From Hysterium pulicare CBS 123377 (lineage: Eukaryota > Ascomycota > Dothideomycetes > Hysteriales > Hysteriaceae), in NCBI GenBank assembly GCA_000467715.1, contig AJFK01000173.1:44739-108738 (forward strand): 64,000 nt of DNA, given 5' to 3'. Below are positions 1 to 9,780 of the stretch, one piece after another (within the stretch, counting starts at the first letter, position 1; every line of letters starts with the position of its first letter). The position numbers and the translations under genes were made by a program. A model generated the notes under the pieces. That model saw only the letters and a program-made list of their open reading frames with translations. It did no database searches and was not told where the DNA came from.

Positions 1-110
1 ACTGGATTCTGCACTCGGCCCCCGCTTTCGGGCCGTGAACACGTCCGAACGTTGTTACGAATTCCAACTCTTTCACCAAAATGCCCCGCCCCGACGTTGT
101 TCCGACCCCA

Positions 111-120
111 TACTTATAAA
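111..120 (+). promoter_or_regulatory. TATA-like element upstream of the first gene
   Basis: A TATAAA match sits at 115-120, about 133 bp before the chosen ATG at 253. The spacing allows a short 5' leader. No other element could be assigned in bases 1-252. Confidence 0.4.
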
Positions 121-252
121 CAGGTAGCTACTGCAATTCGGACACCACTTTATTCAAAAACTTCATCGGCAACCGAACTCTGGTCTCAACCCACCAGCGA
201 CTAGAATTCTATTGCCTTGTCTTTTCTGAACACTTTTCTCAACCGTGTCAAC

Positions 253-2916
253 ATGCCATCGTCCATCACATCTACGGCTATTGCATCTTCAGCAATGTCA
301 ATTCCAACTCCGAACACTCGACACATGAACCCCGTTTGGCCAATTGTTGCTATGGCTGTCGCAACTTTGTCTAACGAAGCTCCGATAGCCTTGTTAGCTG
401 GTCTTGCGGCTTTAGGGTATATTCTTGCACAGGCATCCGAGCAAGCTGATGATCATCTCAACTCCCTCAAACGAAAGCGGCGAACTCCATCGAAACCCGC
501 CTTGAAATTATCCAGCGTGGACCAACTGTGGCCAATAGGCGTTATTGCAATTGCAACTGTGATCAACGAGGGGTCCGTTATGCTCTTCGTAAGCGTGGCA
601 ACCTTCTTATACATCCTCGCCAAAGAACCCCCATCAAAGGAGTCAGCTCAACTTTACAACGCTTGTACAGACATTATTCTCTTTCAACCGTTTCAACAAA
701 ATGCTGAATTCAAGATGGAGAGTTACGGACCCCCCTGCACACGTGGGATGGTCAAGTCCACGGCATCGATTCTTATTCCCAGCTCCATCTACACCACGTT
801 CAAATTGATAAATGAGATTTCCTTGGTAAAGACTGGAACCCACCAATTGGAGTGGTACCAAGAAGGACTCAAAGCTGCCGTCAGCTTCTCCGAGTGGCTA
901 GAATTCCGGTGGCAGCTGTCAACCTCTCCAATTCTGCACCTCCAGGAATGGGAGGCAAAGTTTCAGTACCCGTCCACTCAACGTCCACACCTCGCAGAGT
1001 ATGCTGAAAAGGAGCTCCATAATTCCTGCGCTCTTCTGATCGGAAAGGCGCATGGAGGGAGAAAATTTATAGGAACCTTACGCACCCCCACGAGCACACC
1101 TAACAGTATATCACCCATTATATTCCCTGCTGATACGAATCAATCATTTACTAATCTCGTGACAGATGGGCCGATTCAGGTACAACATCATAATCCTTTT
1201 GATATTGCCGAGGGACTGAAGGTACTGGTCGGCCGGGATAAGATTCTGGCACGTGGCAATAATCGCCTCGGATACGACCCAGTACTTTGCGACCGAGCGC
1301 CGCCAATGAACCTGAATGGTCGCTCTGGAACCGCTACGCCAAACGTGGAAGATCTAGATGACGATGTGTTATTAGACGAAACAATCCTACAATCTCCAAC
1401 GCTAAGAGCACAAAAGCTTTCGTGTGCCGATCTCTCCTATGAAAACCATGCTATCCGACGCTATGATCCAAAATTAAGATTACCGGTTTCAGACTCATCG
1501 TCGTCTGATGAGGAGCACAGCAACCACAGCACTGTGCCGACGACCCCTGACATTATGACTAGCTCATTTCAGCATTGTTTGGCTAGTCCATCTGTCATCT
1601 ATCGCTCCCAGATTCCACTGCCTACAAGTACTTCTGAACAAGAATGGCAAAATTACAACGCGCTCAGGGTGGGAGAATATTTCTATCACCGTATGCAGTT
1701 AGCTAGGTGGAGAAACTTCAAGGATCAAGAGCGGCAAGAGCAGGACGTTGGTGAAGAGCAAGACAGTATTGGCGAGACGCAAGTTGACCAACGTCTTTGG
1801 TATGGCTTGTCAGATGAGGAGCTCTTCTCACTTCTTGAGGAACTGGTATATTATCACGATCCTATTAGCGAATTCACCCGTGAAAAGTGGCGTCTCGCAC
1901 TCGAAGTTCAACGGGGGAACACATTCCAAGCGTGGATCAAAGGAAGCACCAATGCATGGGCCTATGTGATATCAGGACCCTTAGCACAGCGGCGATATCA
2001 GAGGGCTATGCGACTCCAAGATTTGCTGAGGAACCCACCTCATACACCCAAGCCCCGTCACGGCGGAGAGATTGATCGCTTCCTCGAGATCCATAAAATT
2101 TCTCGAGCTAAGTTGGACGATGTACTCGCGATCCATTTTTCATATGGAAATGCCCGTTATTTTCTTCCACAGATTGAGGCTGGAGCTTTGACGCCAAGCC
2201 GCAAAGAATTTATCGACTTCCAATTTGCGGATCAACCGACAGCAGTCAACTCCGGACCTGATGGTGAATTCGAAGCCTCCGATTCCACCTCAATCCAACC
2301 CGGTGCTGCCAATTCAGGATACGGACAACTTCAACAACTAAAAGCCGGGTTCCAAAGCCTTGCGACACGTTACCAGCAAAATGCTCAACGCATTTGGTTA
2401 TCCAAAGCTCCACGGCCTACTCAACCGGCTGTAGCGCAGGTCTGTCATCAATATCTGCGCCAGACCTGCGGGCTAACGGCTCAACAACATGCTATAGATC
2501 CGGAGTACGAGAAATTACAACAGCTGCAGGCAGAGTATCAAGGTATTGAAGCATGTCGTCAGCAGTACGCTGGACCCGTCTACTCGGCGAAGGTTACCGC
2601 TCCCGACGTTGCGCGAGTCTGCCACGAGTACTTGAGCCAGATCTGCGCGCCACACCATATTGAGGTTACTCCTTCAGCCGTTGCACGAGCCTGCTATCAG
2701 TACTTGAACCAGGCAATAGCTGAGCCGCATCAAGATGCAATTTCTCGGCAAACGGCGCAGAAATTTGGCCTTGCGAGTCGAGTCGGTCCACCCCCTATTC
2801 CTTTCCAGACTGGCCTGCGCGCTCAGTTTCCTTTGGAATTCGCGCATATCGACGATATCCCTATGCAGGATGGTGAGATGATGTATCAAGAATTCGGATT
2901 CAGGAACCTTTGTTGA
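253..2916 (+). CDS. Unknown protein with two N-terminal hydrophobic hairpin repeats (tandem paralogue A)
   Basis: The frame is open from a TTG at 217, but the first ATG is at 253 with A at -3, giving 887 aa and no intron. Residues about 27-60 and 92-125 are two copies of one hydrophobic segment of the form WPIxxxAxATxxNExP followed by a small-residue run and YIL. The polar N-E-P/G centre suggests a membrane hairpin or two short helices (inference). Next come a charged linker, an acidic low-complexity stretch near residues 370-450, and a tail rich in aromatic and charged residues. The C-terminus holds a repeat built on VARxCxxYLxQ (about residues 693-825). The downstream gene at 4275 has the same layout, so the two are tandem paralogues. 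I do not recognise the family and assign no function. The 5' end of the locus may extend left of the window. Confidence 0.8.
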   Translation: MPSSITSTAIASSAMSIPTPNTRHMNPVWPIVAMAVATLSNEAPIALLAGLAALGYILAQASEQADDHLNSLKRKRRTPSKPALKLSSVDQLWPIGVIAIATVINEGSVMLFVSVATFLYILAKEPPSKESAQLYNACTDIILFQPFQQNAEFKMESYGPPCTRGMVKSTASILIPSSIYTTFKLINEISLVKTGTHQLEWYQEGLKAAVSFSEWLEFRWQLSTSPILHLQEWEAKFQYPSTQRPHLAEYAEKELHNSCALLIGKAHGGRKFIGTLRTPTSTPNSISPIIFPADTNQSFTNLVTDGPIQVQHHNPFDIAEGLKVLVGRDKILARGNNRLGYDPVLCDRAPPMNLNGRSGTATPNVEDLDDDVLLDETILQSPTLRAQKLSCADLSYENHAIRRYDPKLRLPVSDSSSSDEEHSNHSTVPTTPDIMTSSFQHCLASPSVIYRSQIPLPTSTSEQEWQNYNALRVGEYFYHRMQLARWRNFKDQERQEQDVGEEQDSIGETQVDQRLWYGLSDEELFSLLEELVYYHDPISEFTREKWRLALEVQRGNTFQAWIKGSTNAWAYVISGPLAQRRYQRAMRLQDLLRNPPHTPKPRHGGEIDRFLEIHKISRAKLDDVLAIHFSYGNARYFLPQIEAGALTPSRKEFIDFQFADQPTAVNSGPDGEFEASDSTSIQPGAANSGYGQLQQLKAGFQSLATRYQQNAQRIWLSKAPRPTQPAVAQVCHQYLRQTCGLTAQQHAIDPEYEKLQQLQAEYQGIEACRQQYAGPVYSAKVTAPDVARVCHEYLSQICAPHHIEVTPSAVARACYQYLNQAIAEPHQDAISRQTAQKFGLASRVGPPPIPFQTGLRAQFPLEFAHIDDIPMQDGEMMYQEFGFRNLC
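331..630 (+). repeat. Internal duplication: two hydrophobic segments in paralogue A
   Basis: Copy 1 is encoded at about 331-432 and copy 2 at about 520-630, separated by a basic linker. Both share the pattern W-P, a hydrophobic run, A-T, hydrophobic-N-E, then a small/hydrophobic run ending Y-I-L-A. The second copy has drifted more (N-E-G-S instead of N-E-A-P). Confidence 0.7.
2325..2720 (+). repeat. C-terminal protein repeat (VARxCxxYLxQ units)
   Basis: Unit 1 (about 2325-2470) and unit 2 (about 2509-2646) both run from LQQLxA to a VAxVCHxYLxQxC core. A third, shorter unit (about 2665-2720) has the core only, as AVARACYQYLNQA. The conserved C, Y and L at fixed spacing suggest a small helical unit amplified in place. 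Confidence 0.65.
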
Positions 2917-4274
2917 CCACTGTATACCCCTTTCAGACCTTCCAGGATGATTGGTCTGGGTTCTGTGAGACGCATCAAAGAGCTTTCGCAACCGTAAGCG
3001 TTGCCTACTTGGTCCCAGTATTTCGTTACTGTCTTTAAAAACTTTAGCTTGGGAAAAAGATTCACCGGTATTTATATAGACTGAATACTCCAGGCTGTGA
3101 GCACACAAATTAGTGCCTGAATCATATAATAACCTTTGATTATCAATTCTACTGTAAGGTGATCCTGGTATATGGATGGATTTCGAAATCCCATGCCAAC
3201 CATGTGATTGGTTCGGTGCATAGTTCCCCCGCTCCGTATCCCACATCCATCCATCCCTTTCTCTGAACTCTCTACTTCTCTAGCATTTGCACACGATATC
3301 TTCCACAATATGTGATAAATGGAAACGTGAATGTATTGAGTCTTTGCCTATCTAATGATTCTTTGATGAATCTGTCGATTTTTTCCGACCAGCTACGGAT
3401 GCCATTCGTTTTGCGGTGTGCCTTCACAATGATCGACTTCCACCTTCCTCGTTATCCGAAGGCCAACGATGATCCAGCTTTGACCCTTCTGGAAAAGTAC
3501 AACAGGATACTATCGCTTTGCCTTGAAATGAATTCCCAGGTCGCCGTCTATGATAAACTTAATACACGTTGACCTGCGGTCCTTCGAAATTGAACATTTC
3601 TCCTCCCGTCTGCTACAAGATAGAGTTACTATGCTATTTTACAGGCCTGCCTCAAGTTTCAACGTGCCTTTAAAGCCTGTCACGAAGCCCAAATGATGTA
3701 GGTAGGCTGGAACAAAAGAACAACAGATTAGGAGACTCAGGTCCTCAATTTTAAGTTTACCCTTTTCAAGTCGTCATGCCTCCCTTCACTTCTTTGTGGG
3801 TTCTCTTACCTACGTCAATCTTGATGACTTCTTTATACAGGAACACGGTATTCAAAGCCCAATTGCATGAGATTTGGCAGCCAATAACCTTCGGGATATA
3901 TCGCTACGTGCATCAATCGAGTTTTCTACTACTAATTGTATATTTACATAGCTCTAAGTCTCCTTGCCTTAGTTATGTATGACATGCCCTTCGTTGTACG
4001 TGTACAGTTCTGACGATGTACTTTCACTTCTTGGCGTGGGCGGGGGCTGTGATTAGTCCGGCGCATATTTCTTCCGCTCCGTACACGTTATTCACGCCTT
4101 TCACTTAGAACCGTCCCTGCAAAATAGTGATCCGGTTCCACTTCAGCCTATATTTTCCCTCGTAGGTGCTCTACTTTCTTCTGCATTTCATTTCATTTGA
4201 ATCAACCAGACTCCACCGACAACAAATCAACCCGAGTCTCTGTCTTACCGAATACTTTTGCTCTATCTACCAGT
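2917..4274 (+). other. Intergenic region between the paralogues, with a duplicated promoter segment
   Basis: No full gene is visible. Bases about 3203-3300 and about 4049-4190 resemble each other (TGTGATT..GT.CGG.GCATA..TTC..CCGCTCCGTA, then CTCTACTT.TCT..GCATTT). The second copy is the proximal promoter of the gene at 4275. The first stands in front of a short open frame (3366-3572). A TATATTTT match at about 4149-4156 could serve the 4275 gene. Confidence 0.5.
3366..3572 (+). pseudogene. Possible remnant of a third paralogue (68 codons)
   Basis: The frame opens at a GTG at 3312. The first ATG is at 3366 and gives 68 aa (starting MNLSIFSDQL). It lies just downstream of a diverged copy of the 4275 gene's promoter, so it sits where a gene copy would start. 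The peptide itself does not clearly match either neighbour's N-terminus. It may be a truncated copy, an unrelated small gene, or chance. Confidence 0.25.
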
Positions 4275-7256
4275 ATGTCAACTTCGCTTGCCAACTCGTT
4301 GGCCACGTCGACGCCCCCCTCGACCATGTCAGTGCCAACACCGAAAGTACAATCAAAGAAGGCTCTTTGGCCTGTCCTTGCGGTGGCTATCGCCACTCTT
4401 ACAAACGAACCACCGCTCGTTCTCGCTGCCAGCATGGCCGCTTTGGGCTACTTGTTTACTACAGTATCCAAGCACCCTGACCGTCTTCGTCCACTAAATT
4501 TCCCTGATGCGGAGTTGCGTCCACCGTCCAAGCCTCCGCTAAAGCCAAAAAACATGGACACTATCTGGCCAGTATTGGTTGTCGCGCTGGCGACTCTTGT
4601 CAATGCACCCCCTGTCGTCCTGGCAGCCGGTGTCGCAGCACTTTTCTACATAATGACGGCAAAGTTAGAAGATGTAGTAGACCAGGTTACCACCTCTCAG
4701 CAACTTGTAGTCACGAGGCCTCTTCGATGTTCTCCACAAATCGAAGAAATATCGGTGCTCAAGACCACCATCCTTCTACAAAGTACTATCGTTAAATCCT
4801 TCCGTCTACCTGCGTCGGCCTCCTCTCCACGAAAAAACCCACTACTCCTGGAGTGGTACGATGAGAGTTTGCCATTAAAAGACAACATCTCCAACTATGC
4901 AGACTCCGCGCTTCAGCTTCCGACAAAGTTTTCCCTTGGGATTCAGGCTTGGATCATAAAGTTTGGCATACTCAGAGTCCATTCCACGATCTTCATACGA
5001 ATTGATCCGGACTCCCCTGACAGCCAACAGGACTCTGGTTCAGAGCGAATTGGAGAAGCCAAGAGTACAGCACCCACTACTCCTGACCTCAGTGTTGTGC
5101 CAAAAAGTCGTCCCAACCAACCTCAGCGAGCTATCGAGCTCACCAATCCTATATATGATAGACGTCCAGCCAAGGCGCTTAACTCGAATCCCATTGATTG
5201 GCCCAAGAATGCAGCTCCACAGTCTGTGGCGGAAGACTTTTACTTCAGCATCAACCAAGGATCAGATACGATTGGTATTGACCTTGGACCACGACGTGCG
5301 CCCTTCCTTGCCAACGAAGGCCTCCCCGTAGACTTCGCGTCGCAGCTCATGGCCGGCCAACTGCAAAAGTCGAAGAAAGTCAAGACAATCAAGACAATGA
5401 AGCCGAAGTCGAAACAAAAGGAAAAGCATTTCTGTCTGACGGAGTGTAATCTGGACTACGTGCAGTATTACGGTAAACTGACACAAGATGATCGTGCGGC
5501 TGTCCGTCAAGCCAACCGTGCTTTTGGGCGTCAGTCTGATTTCATGGACTCTCGCCCTCTTGGGCCTTTTATAAATCCGCCTGAGTATACGTGTGAGGAT
5601 CCGAGGAAGTGGGCTTTGTATTTTCTTCGCCTTCCTCCACTACGACATCAAGAAAAGGTAGAGTTCTATGCGACTCAATGGAAATTGACGAAGGAAGCAG
5701 CGCGCAAGATTCTGCTCCAAGTAGAGATTGACGAGGCAACGCAAAAAATTAACAAAGCCTTTCAGCATGGAAATCAATGGCGGTCGATTGTTTCGAAACC
5801 ACAACTTGATTCTACTCAATCAATGGGTCTATATAAGGAACAAACCGCTATTGAGACCCGCTGGCATGAACAGCAGCTTCAACTTTGGTGGAAGGCCCTG
5901 CAGCATCCGAAGACTGTATCGAATGCTCACACTGAATGGGACCCGAACCGATACGACCCATTCGAATCTCCGGAAGACTTTTTGAAGATGTTGCGAGTCT
6001 ATCAAGATGCACATCTTCCCGATCCGGAACGCTTGATGCTTCAAAAGGCGTACGCCGACTACCTGCGGCTGGGATCAATTGTCGCAATTCTCAAGGAGAA
6101 TTACGTCTGCCCTAATATCGCACCCACGGGCGAGCTATTCCTACGACGACGCGAGACGCAAGCCGAACAACTTTGCAACGAGGGAATGGAACAAGGACCT
6201 GAGAAACTTCCCTCTCTAAGTCCTGAAATAATGCCTCAATCCGCTGCACCTATACTCCAGCGTACCGGAGCTGCCTTCGCTGACAAGTACTCATTTGTTC
6301 GCCAGCTAGATTATAGCAACGACAAGTTCACAGAAACTCGTCAAAAGTGGGCGCAGATTTTCCCTTACAACGACACCAACATCCCGGAACAGCTCCGGCC
6401 ATTTGATCCGTTCTGCGATCCAAATGTCATTCGCAGCCTGATCGGATGGGCCACATGTCTAGAGAATGAGCGCCAAACGATCATGGCGCATGGCCTTCCC
6501 GAACAAAGCCTGGAAGAGCGACGGAAGACGTACCAGGGGAGCATCGAACGTTTCCTCGGTATCGATGACCCCATGCGAGTGTTTATTAGTCAACAGGCTG
6601 CTGCGCGCGGAGAGATGGTTGTTGATATCGACAAGCAGTACACAGTTCAACGAGCAGCTGAAGTTGAGCGTATGGAACGTCTCCGGATGCGGAACACGCC
6701 GCAGGTACCCGATACTTCTTCAAATATCCCCGCTCAACATCAAACACGTCAGACTCGGCCTGCTCGTGTGGCTCCACGCCAGAGACGCTGGAATGCTCCT
6801 GCCGCAATCCAGCTGCCCTCCTTTCAACCTCCTGTTGCAGCCCCAGCTACGCACATCAATCCTCCAACGGCAAACCAGTTCGAAGATGCTTTTCAGCACG
6901 AGGCCAATAAGCCGAGCAATGCGCCTAAGCTGAATCAGTACGCCGTGCCTGTCCCTCCGGTTTTTGGGAACAAATTCGATACTGCGCCACGTCTTATCAA
7001 GAGCACTAGACGGGAAGGGAAGAAGTCTCGATTCTTTCCCACAACGCAAAGCCGGTCTGAAGATGCTTCCCAGGCCGAGGCCAATATATCTACCAACGGA
7101 CCCAGCCAGACTCAGCAGCTTGTCCATGTTCCTCCGGGCTTTGAGAGCACGTTCGGTCCTGCTCCCCGTGTTATCAATAGCAGCAAGCAGGAAGGGCAGG
7201 GTGGAGGTGTTCTTAGCAACATGCAATACCGGAAGAAGTCCCGATTCTTCCCGTAA
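4275..7256 (+). CDS. Unknown protein with two N-terminal hydrophobic hairpin repeats (tandem paralogue B)
   Basis: The frame opens at a TTG at 4197. The first ATG is at 4275 with A at -3, giving 993 aa and no intron. A second ATG at 4325 is aligned with an internal ATG of paralogue A (MSVPTPK versus MSIPTPN). Residues about 29-65 and 96-130 are two close copies of WPVLxVAxATLxNxPPxVLAA..AALxY. Other shared blocks with paralogue A include an LEWY(D/Q)E motif near residue 190 and an (I)(E/D)RFLxI motif in the C-terminal half. A K-rich stretch lies near residues 370-385. The C-terminus is a duplicated module ending KKSRFFP. The family is not recognised; a membrane-anchored soluble protein is the simplest reading. 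Confidence 0.8.
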   Translation: MSTSLANSLATSTPPSTMSVPTPKVQSKKALWPVLAVAIATLTNEPPLVLAASMAALGYLFTTVSKHPDRLRPLNFPDAELRPPSKPPLKPKNMDTIWPVLVVALATLVNAPPVVLAAGVAALFYIMTAKLEDVVDQVTTSQQLVVTRPLRCSPQIEEISVLKTTILLQSTIVKSFRLPASASSPRKNPLLLEWYDESLPLKDNISNYADSALQLPTKFSLGIQAWIIKFGILRVHSTIFIRIDPDSPDSQQDSGSERIGEAKSTAPTTPDLSVVPKSRPNQPQRAIELTNPIYDRRPAKALNSNPIDWPKNAAPQSVAEDFYFSINQGSDTIGIDLGPRRAPFLANEGLPVDFASQLMAGQLQKSKKVKTIKTMKPKSKQKEKHFCLTECNLDYVQYYGKLTQDDRAAVRQANRAFGRQSDFMDSRPLGPFINPPEYTCEDPRKWALYFLRLPPLRHQEKVEFYATQWKLTKEAARKILLQVEIDEATQKINKAFQHGNQWRSIVSKPQLDSTQSMGLYKEQTAIETRWHEQQLQLWWKALQHPKTVSNAHTEWDPNRYDPFESPEDFLKMLRVYQDAHLPDPERLMLQKAYADYLRLGSIVAILKENYVCPNIAPTGELFLRRRETQAEQLCNEGMEQGPEKLPSLSPEIMPQSAAPILQRTGAAFADKYSFVRQLDYSNDKFTETRQKWAQIFPYNDTNIPEQLRPFDPFCDPNVIRSLIGWATCLENERQTIMAHGLPEQSLEERRKTYQGSIERFLGIDDPMRVFISQQAAARGEMVVDIDKQYTVQRAAEVERMERLRMRNTPQVPDTSSNIPAQHQTRQTRPARVAPRQRRWNAPAAIQLPSFQPPVAAPATHINPPTANQFEDAFQHEANKPSNAPKLNQYAVPVPPVFGNKFDTAPRLIKSTRREGKKSRFFPTTQSRSEDASQAEANISTNGPSQTQQLVHVPPGFESTFGPAPRVINSSKQEGQGGGVLSNMQYRKKSRFFP
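4361..4665 (+). repeat. Internal duplication: two hydrophobic segments in paralogue B
   Basis: The copies are at about 4361-4470 and 4561-4665, and they are closer to each other than the pair in paralogue A. Both carry WPVL, ATL, N-x-P-P, VLAA and AAL-x-Y landmarks at matching spacing. They are joined by a linker containing a PPSKPPLKPK segment, which paralogue A also has as a TPSKPALK segment. Confidence 0.75.
6883..7254 (+). repeat. C-terminal tandem duplication ending KKSRFFP
   Basis: Two consecutive modules (about 6883-7044 and 7057-7254) each run from a F/SEDA..EAN block through VPP.F...F..APR.I to KKSRFFP. The second copy contains extra residues before its KKSRFFP, which are the last residues of the protein. 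Confidence 0.75.
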
Positions 7257-9425
7257 TGAGTACTGAGTCTTTATACAATGATGTATGGCCTTCTTTTAAC
7301 GTTCTTCCATAGAGCATTTTGATCATAAATACTCGTCTCGGTGGTGGTAAGGTGTGCTTGGGTTGGCTGAGTACACCAACGTCTCAGTACCAGACGGTGG
7401 TTCTCTTTCGACGGTGGTGGCATAGGATGTGGATATTTCTTTTATATAGGGTTCCAAAAGAATACTGATATTCTTTCCTATTCTTTTTAAGGCGTTCTAA
7501 TAGAGGCATAGGAGGGCATTATCATTCAGCATTATGCCCCCTAGGAGATTGTTATTGTACAATGGAGTGAGCAAACCTAGCATTAGAATGTTATAGACTT
7601 ATCACATTCATGCCAAAATATTTGTCACCCGTCGTGATACCTCGCTATCAACTTACGTTCTATTTACAAAGCCACCTAGAATACTACTTCTAATGGTGTT
7701 TAATCTCCTTCACGTGGAACCGTAACTCCCGGTCCCTGCTATCTTCGTATTGTGCGAAATCCTTTCTCGGTCCTATAATAACCTTATCGCAGCATGTTGT
7801 TAGCGAATATCCCACTTCTTGAAATGCCATGTCATAGTTTGTTTATTCCTAGAAATTGAATCTAAACTCTGGTTAATCATGACATGCCCTTTTCCGCACT
7901 TCCCTTCGCGATTGGATGCATTCATCAGAGAATCCAAGGTTGGTCTTCCACGCTGAGATGCGCGGCGAGAGAAAAATACCGAAGCCAGCCCCTTCATATT
8001 TTATAGCTACTAACATGAGTCCTGCGAGCGACTTGCGCGAACGTCGAAGAGGATAACTGAGACCAATGATGCGGAGAGATTGTGGGGAAGTTGATCAATA
8101 GTCGCCCCGAATCGCAGCGCAAGTTACGCGAAGCATCCAGAAGATGACAGGGAAAGGCATGAGGGCTTGGTAGATGCTTGGGTTACTGAATGCGCGAAAG
8201 TGTTACAGAATCCGAGAATGGGGACTATGCTTGTAGCAAATTGAGTTTTCGGTATACCGGGCGGAGCTCCGTTCGTCGTCTGTGATACTTGTGTACGTTA
8301 ATCGAGGAATACGAGGAAAGAGGAGCGAGTGGAGAAAGATTTGGCAGTTTCAACGTGCTATTTTAGAAGAGATCAAGACTTATTATTTCCCATAGATACG
8401 AAGCTACTGTAGAGGAAAAAGACGCGAATGCCGAACTCTCTACAGAAGGAAACTCCTGACCAAGCATGAACCACCATAGCCTTGCCGTACAAGTAAATTA
8501 CCCTGTTGTCGAGCCAATACTGTCTAATGCAACATTGACTGTCTTCTGGGAGCTTCGTGGGTACTCTTGCGCTGGTACGGGACAAACAAAAGCAATCAGC
8601 CAACTCATTCCGCTTGTGTCTACGTATGAGCAATGACGGGAAGGCGTCTTTTGCAGTACTAAATGCCGAAAGACAGCCTTGTATCGCAACTCCCAAGTAA
8701 AGCTCATTCGTTAGCTTGTACCAGTACAACTATATTACTTAGACCTATTCCGCTCCTATCATACATATACCCCTAAACAGTATATCAGTGGATTAATCTC
8801 ATCCTGCCCACCGAACATAGAAAATGCACGGCGTTGATTGGACAACTATCGACCTCCTTTGCTACTTCTCTTGGCCTTGAAGGAAGAGTGTCAGCCTTCA
8901 ACGAAATGAGACAGTTCAACTTACCCGGCGTTTAGAGTACTTCACCAGTACCAACAGTACGGTCATATTTTGTACTTTCACTATGTTCTCAAACCCACTC
9001 TTTCGGGGTCACCCGGAGGAAACCGCCCTGGCACGTCAACACAAAGTGCGAACCTAGCGCCATCGTGTGACGAAATAGCGGAGTCTTTGATCTTGTGCGG
9101 TGCTAAGACCCGCGCAGCTGAAGCTTTTTGGAGAAAACACTCTCGCATGCCATCGGAAAGAGTGGTTTTGTCGACGTGATGTGACGGATTCGTAGAGGTG
9201 GATCCCGCACAGCCCCTTAAACCTGCTCTCCTGAAGTAATTCAGCGAGAAGTGCCTTCGCATGCCCTCGGATTCAGTGAGTTCGGGGGTATCCTGTGGCC
9301 GATTAGCGATGTTTCGAGCTCGCGTACTGACGGCTTCTCGTGAACTCAAATTTTGAGATTCACTCCCGCATGTCGGAGTGATTTGACTTTCACCCCGAGC
9401 TTGCTCGCCAGCCTCTTTCGAACCC
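7257..9425. other. Gene-poor spacer, 2.2 kb
   Basis: Only short open frames lacking recognisable motifs are seen. The largest are minus-strand 8373-8729 (118 codons) and 8981-9478 (165 codons); neither has a recognisable domain. No tRNA or repeat array was seen. Confidence 0.4.
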
Positions 9426-9780
9426 ACATATAAGCCACCCTCGCCCTCTCCTCCAGAACGCCATTTTCCTTGCATCAACTACAACTCAGCCAGCCACAAA
9501 CAGGACCTCAACCCTAGCTGTGGTTGTTAATACTTCTTACCCCCCACTTACAAAATCATTTCACAACTTATCCACTCTTGGTAAGTACCACATCACAGTC
9601 ACAGTCACATGATCTTCCCTTTCCGCCAACGCACACCACATAAGCTACTTCCCTGCTCTTCGATACAAACCTACTGTTCCTCTCCATACACACAACACCA
9701 CCACTACTCTTGTGGATGAACACCCCATACTGATCAACACAACAACAGACACAACTCATCTCCTATCAAACTCGCCTGAC
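9426..9780 (+). promoter_or_regulatory. Promoter and 5' leader of the 2587-aa gene, with a likely 5' UTR intron
   Basis: An ACATATAAG element (about 9426-9434) is followed by a CT-rich stretch typical of fungal start regions. A strong donor GTAAGTACC at 9581 and an acceptor ending at 9748, with a CTGAT-like branch site about 20 bases upstream, predict a 5' UTR intron (9581-9748). The reading frame is open from a GTG at 9712, but the first ATG is at 9781. Confidence 0.5.

Noticed and set aside
8981-9478. 165-codon minus-strand frame
   Set aside because: Overlaps the promoter of the giant gene and has no motif.
9712-9780. Upstream in-frame extension of the giant protein from a GTG
   Set aside because: No ATG in the extension, and the predicted 5' UTR intron removes part of it; the ATG at 9781 is preferred.
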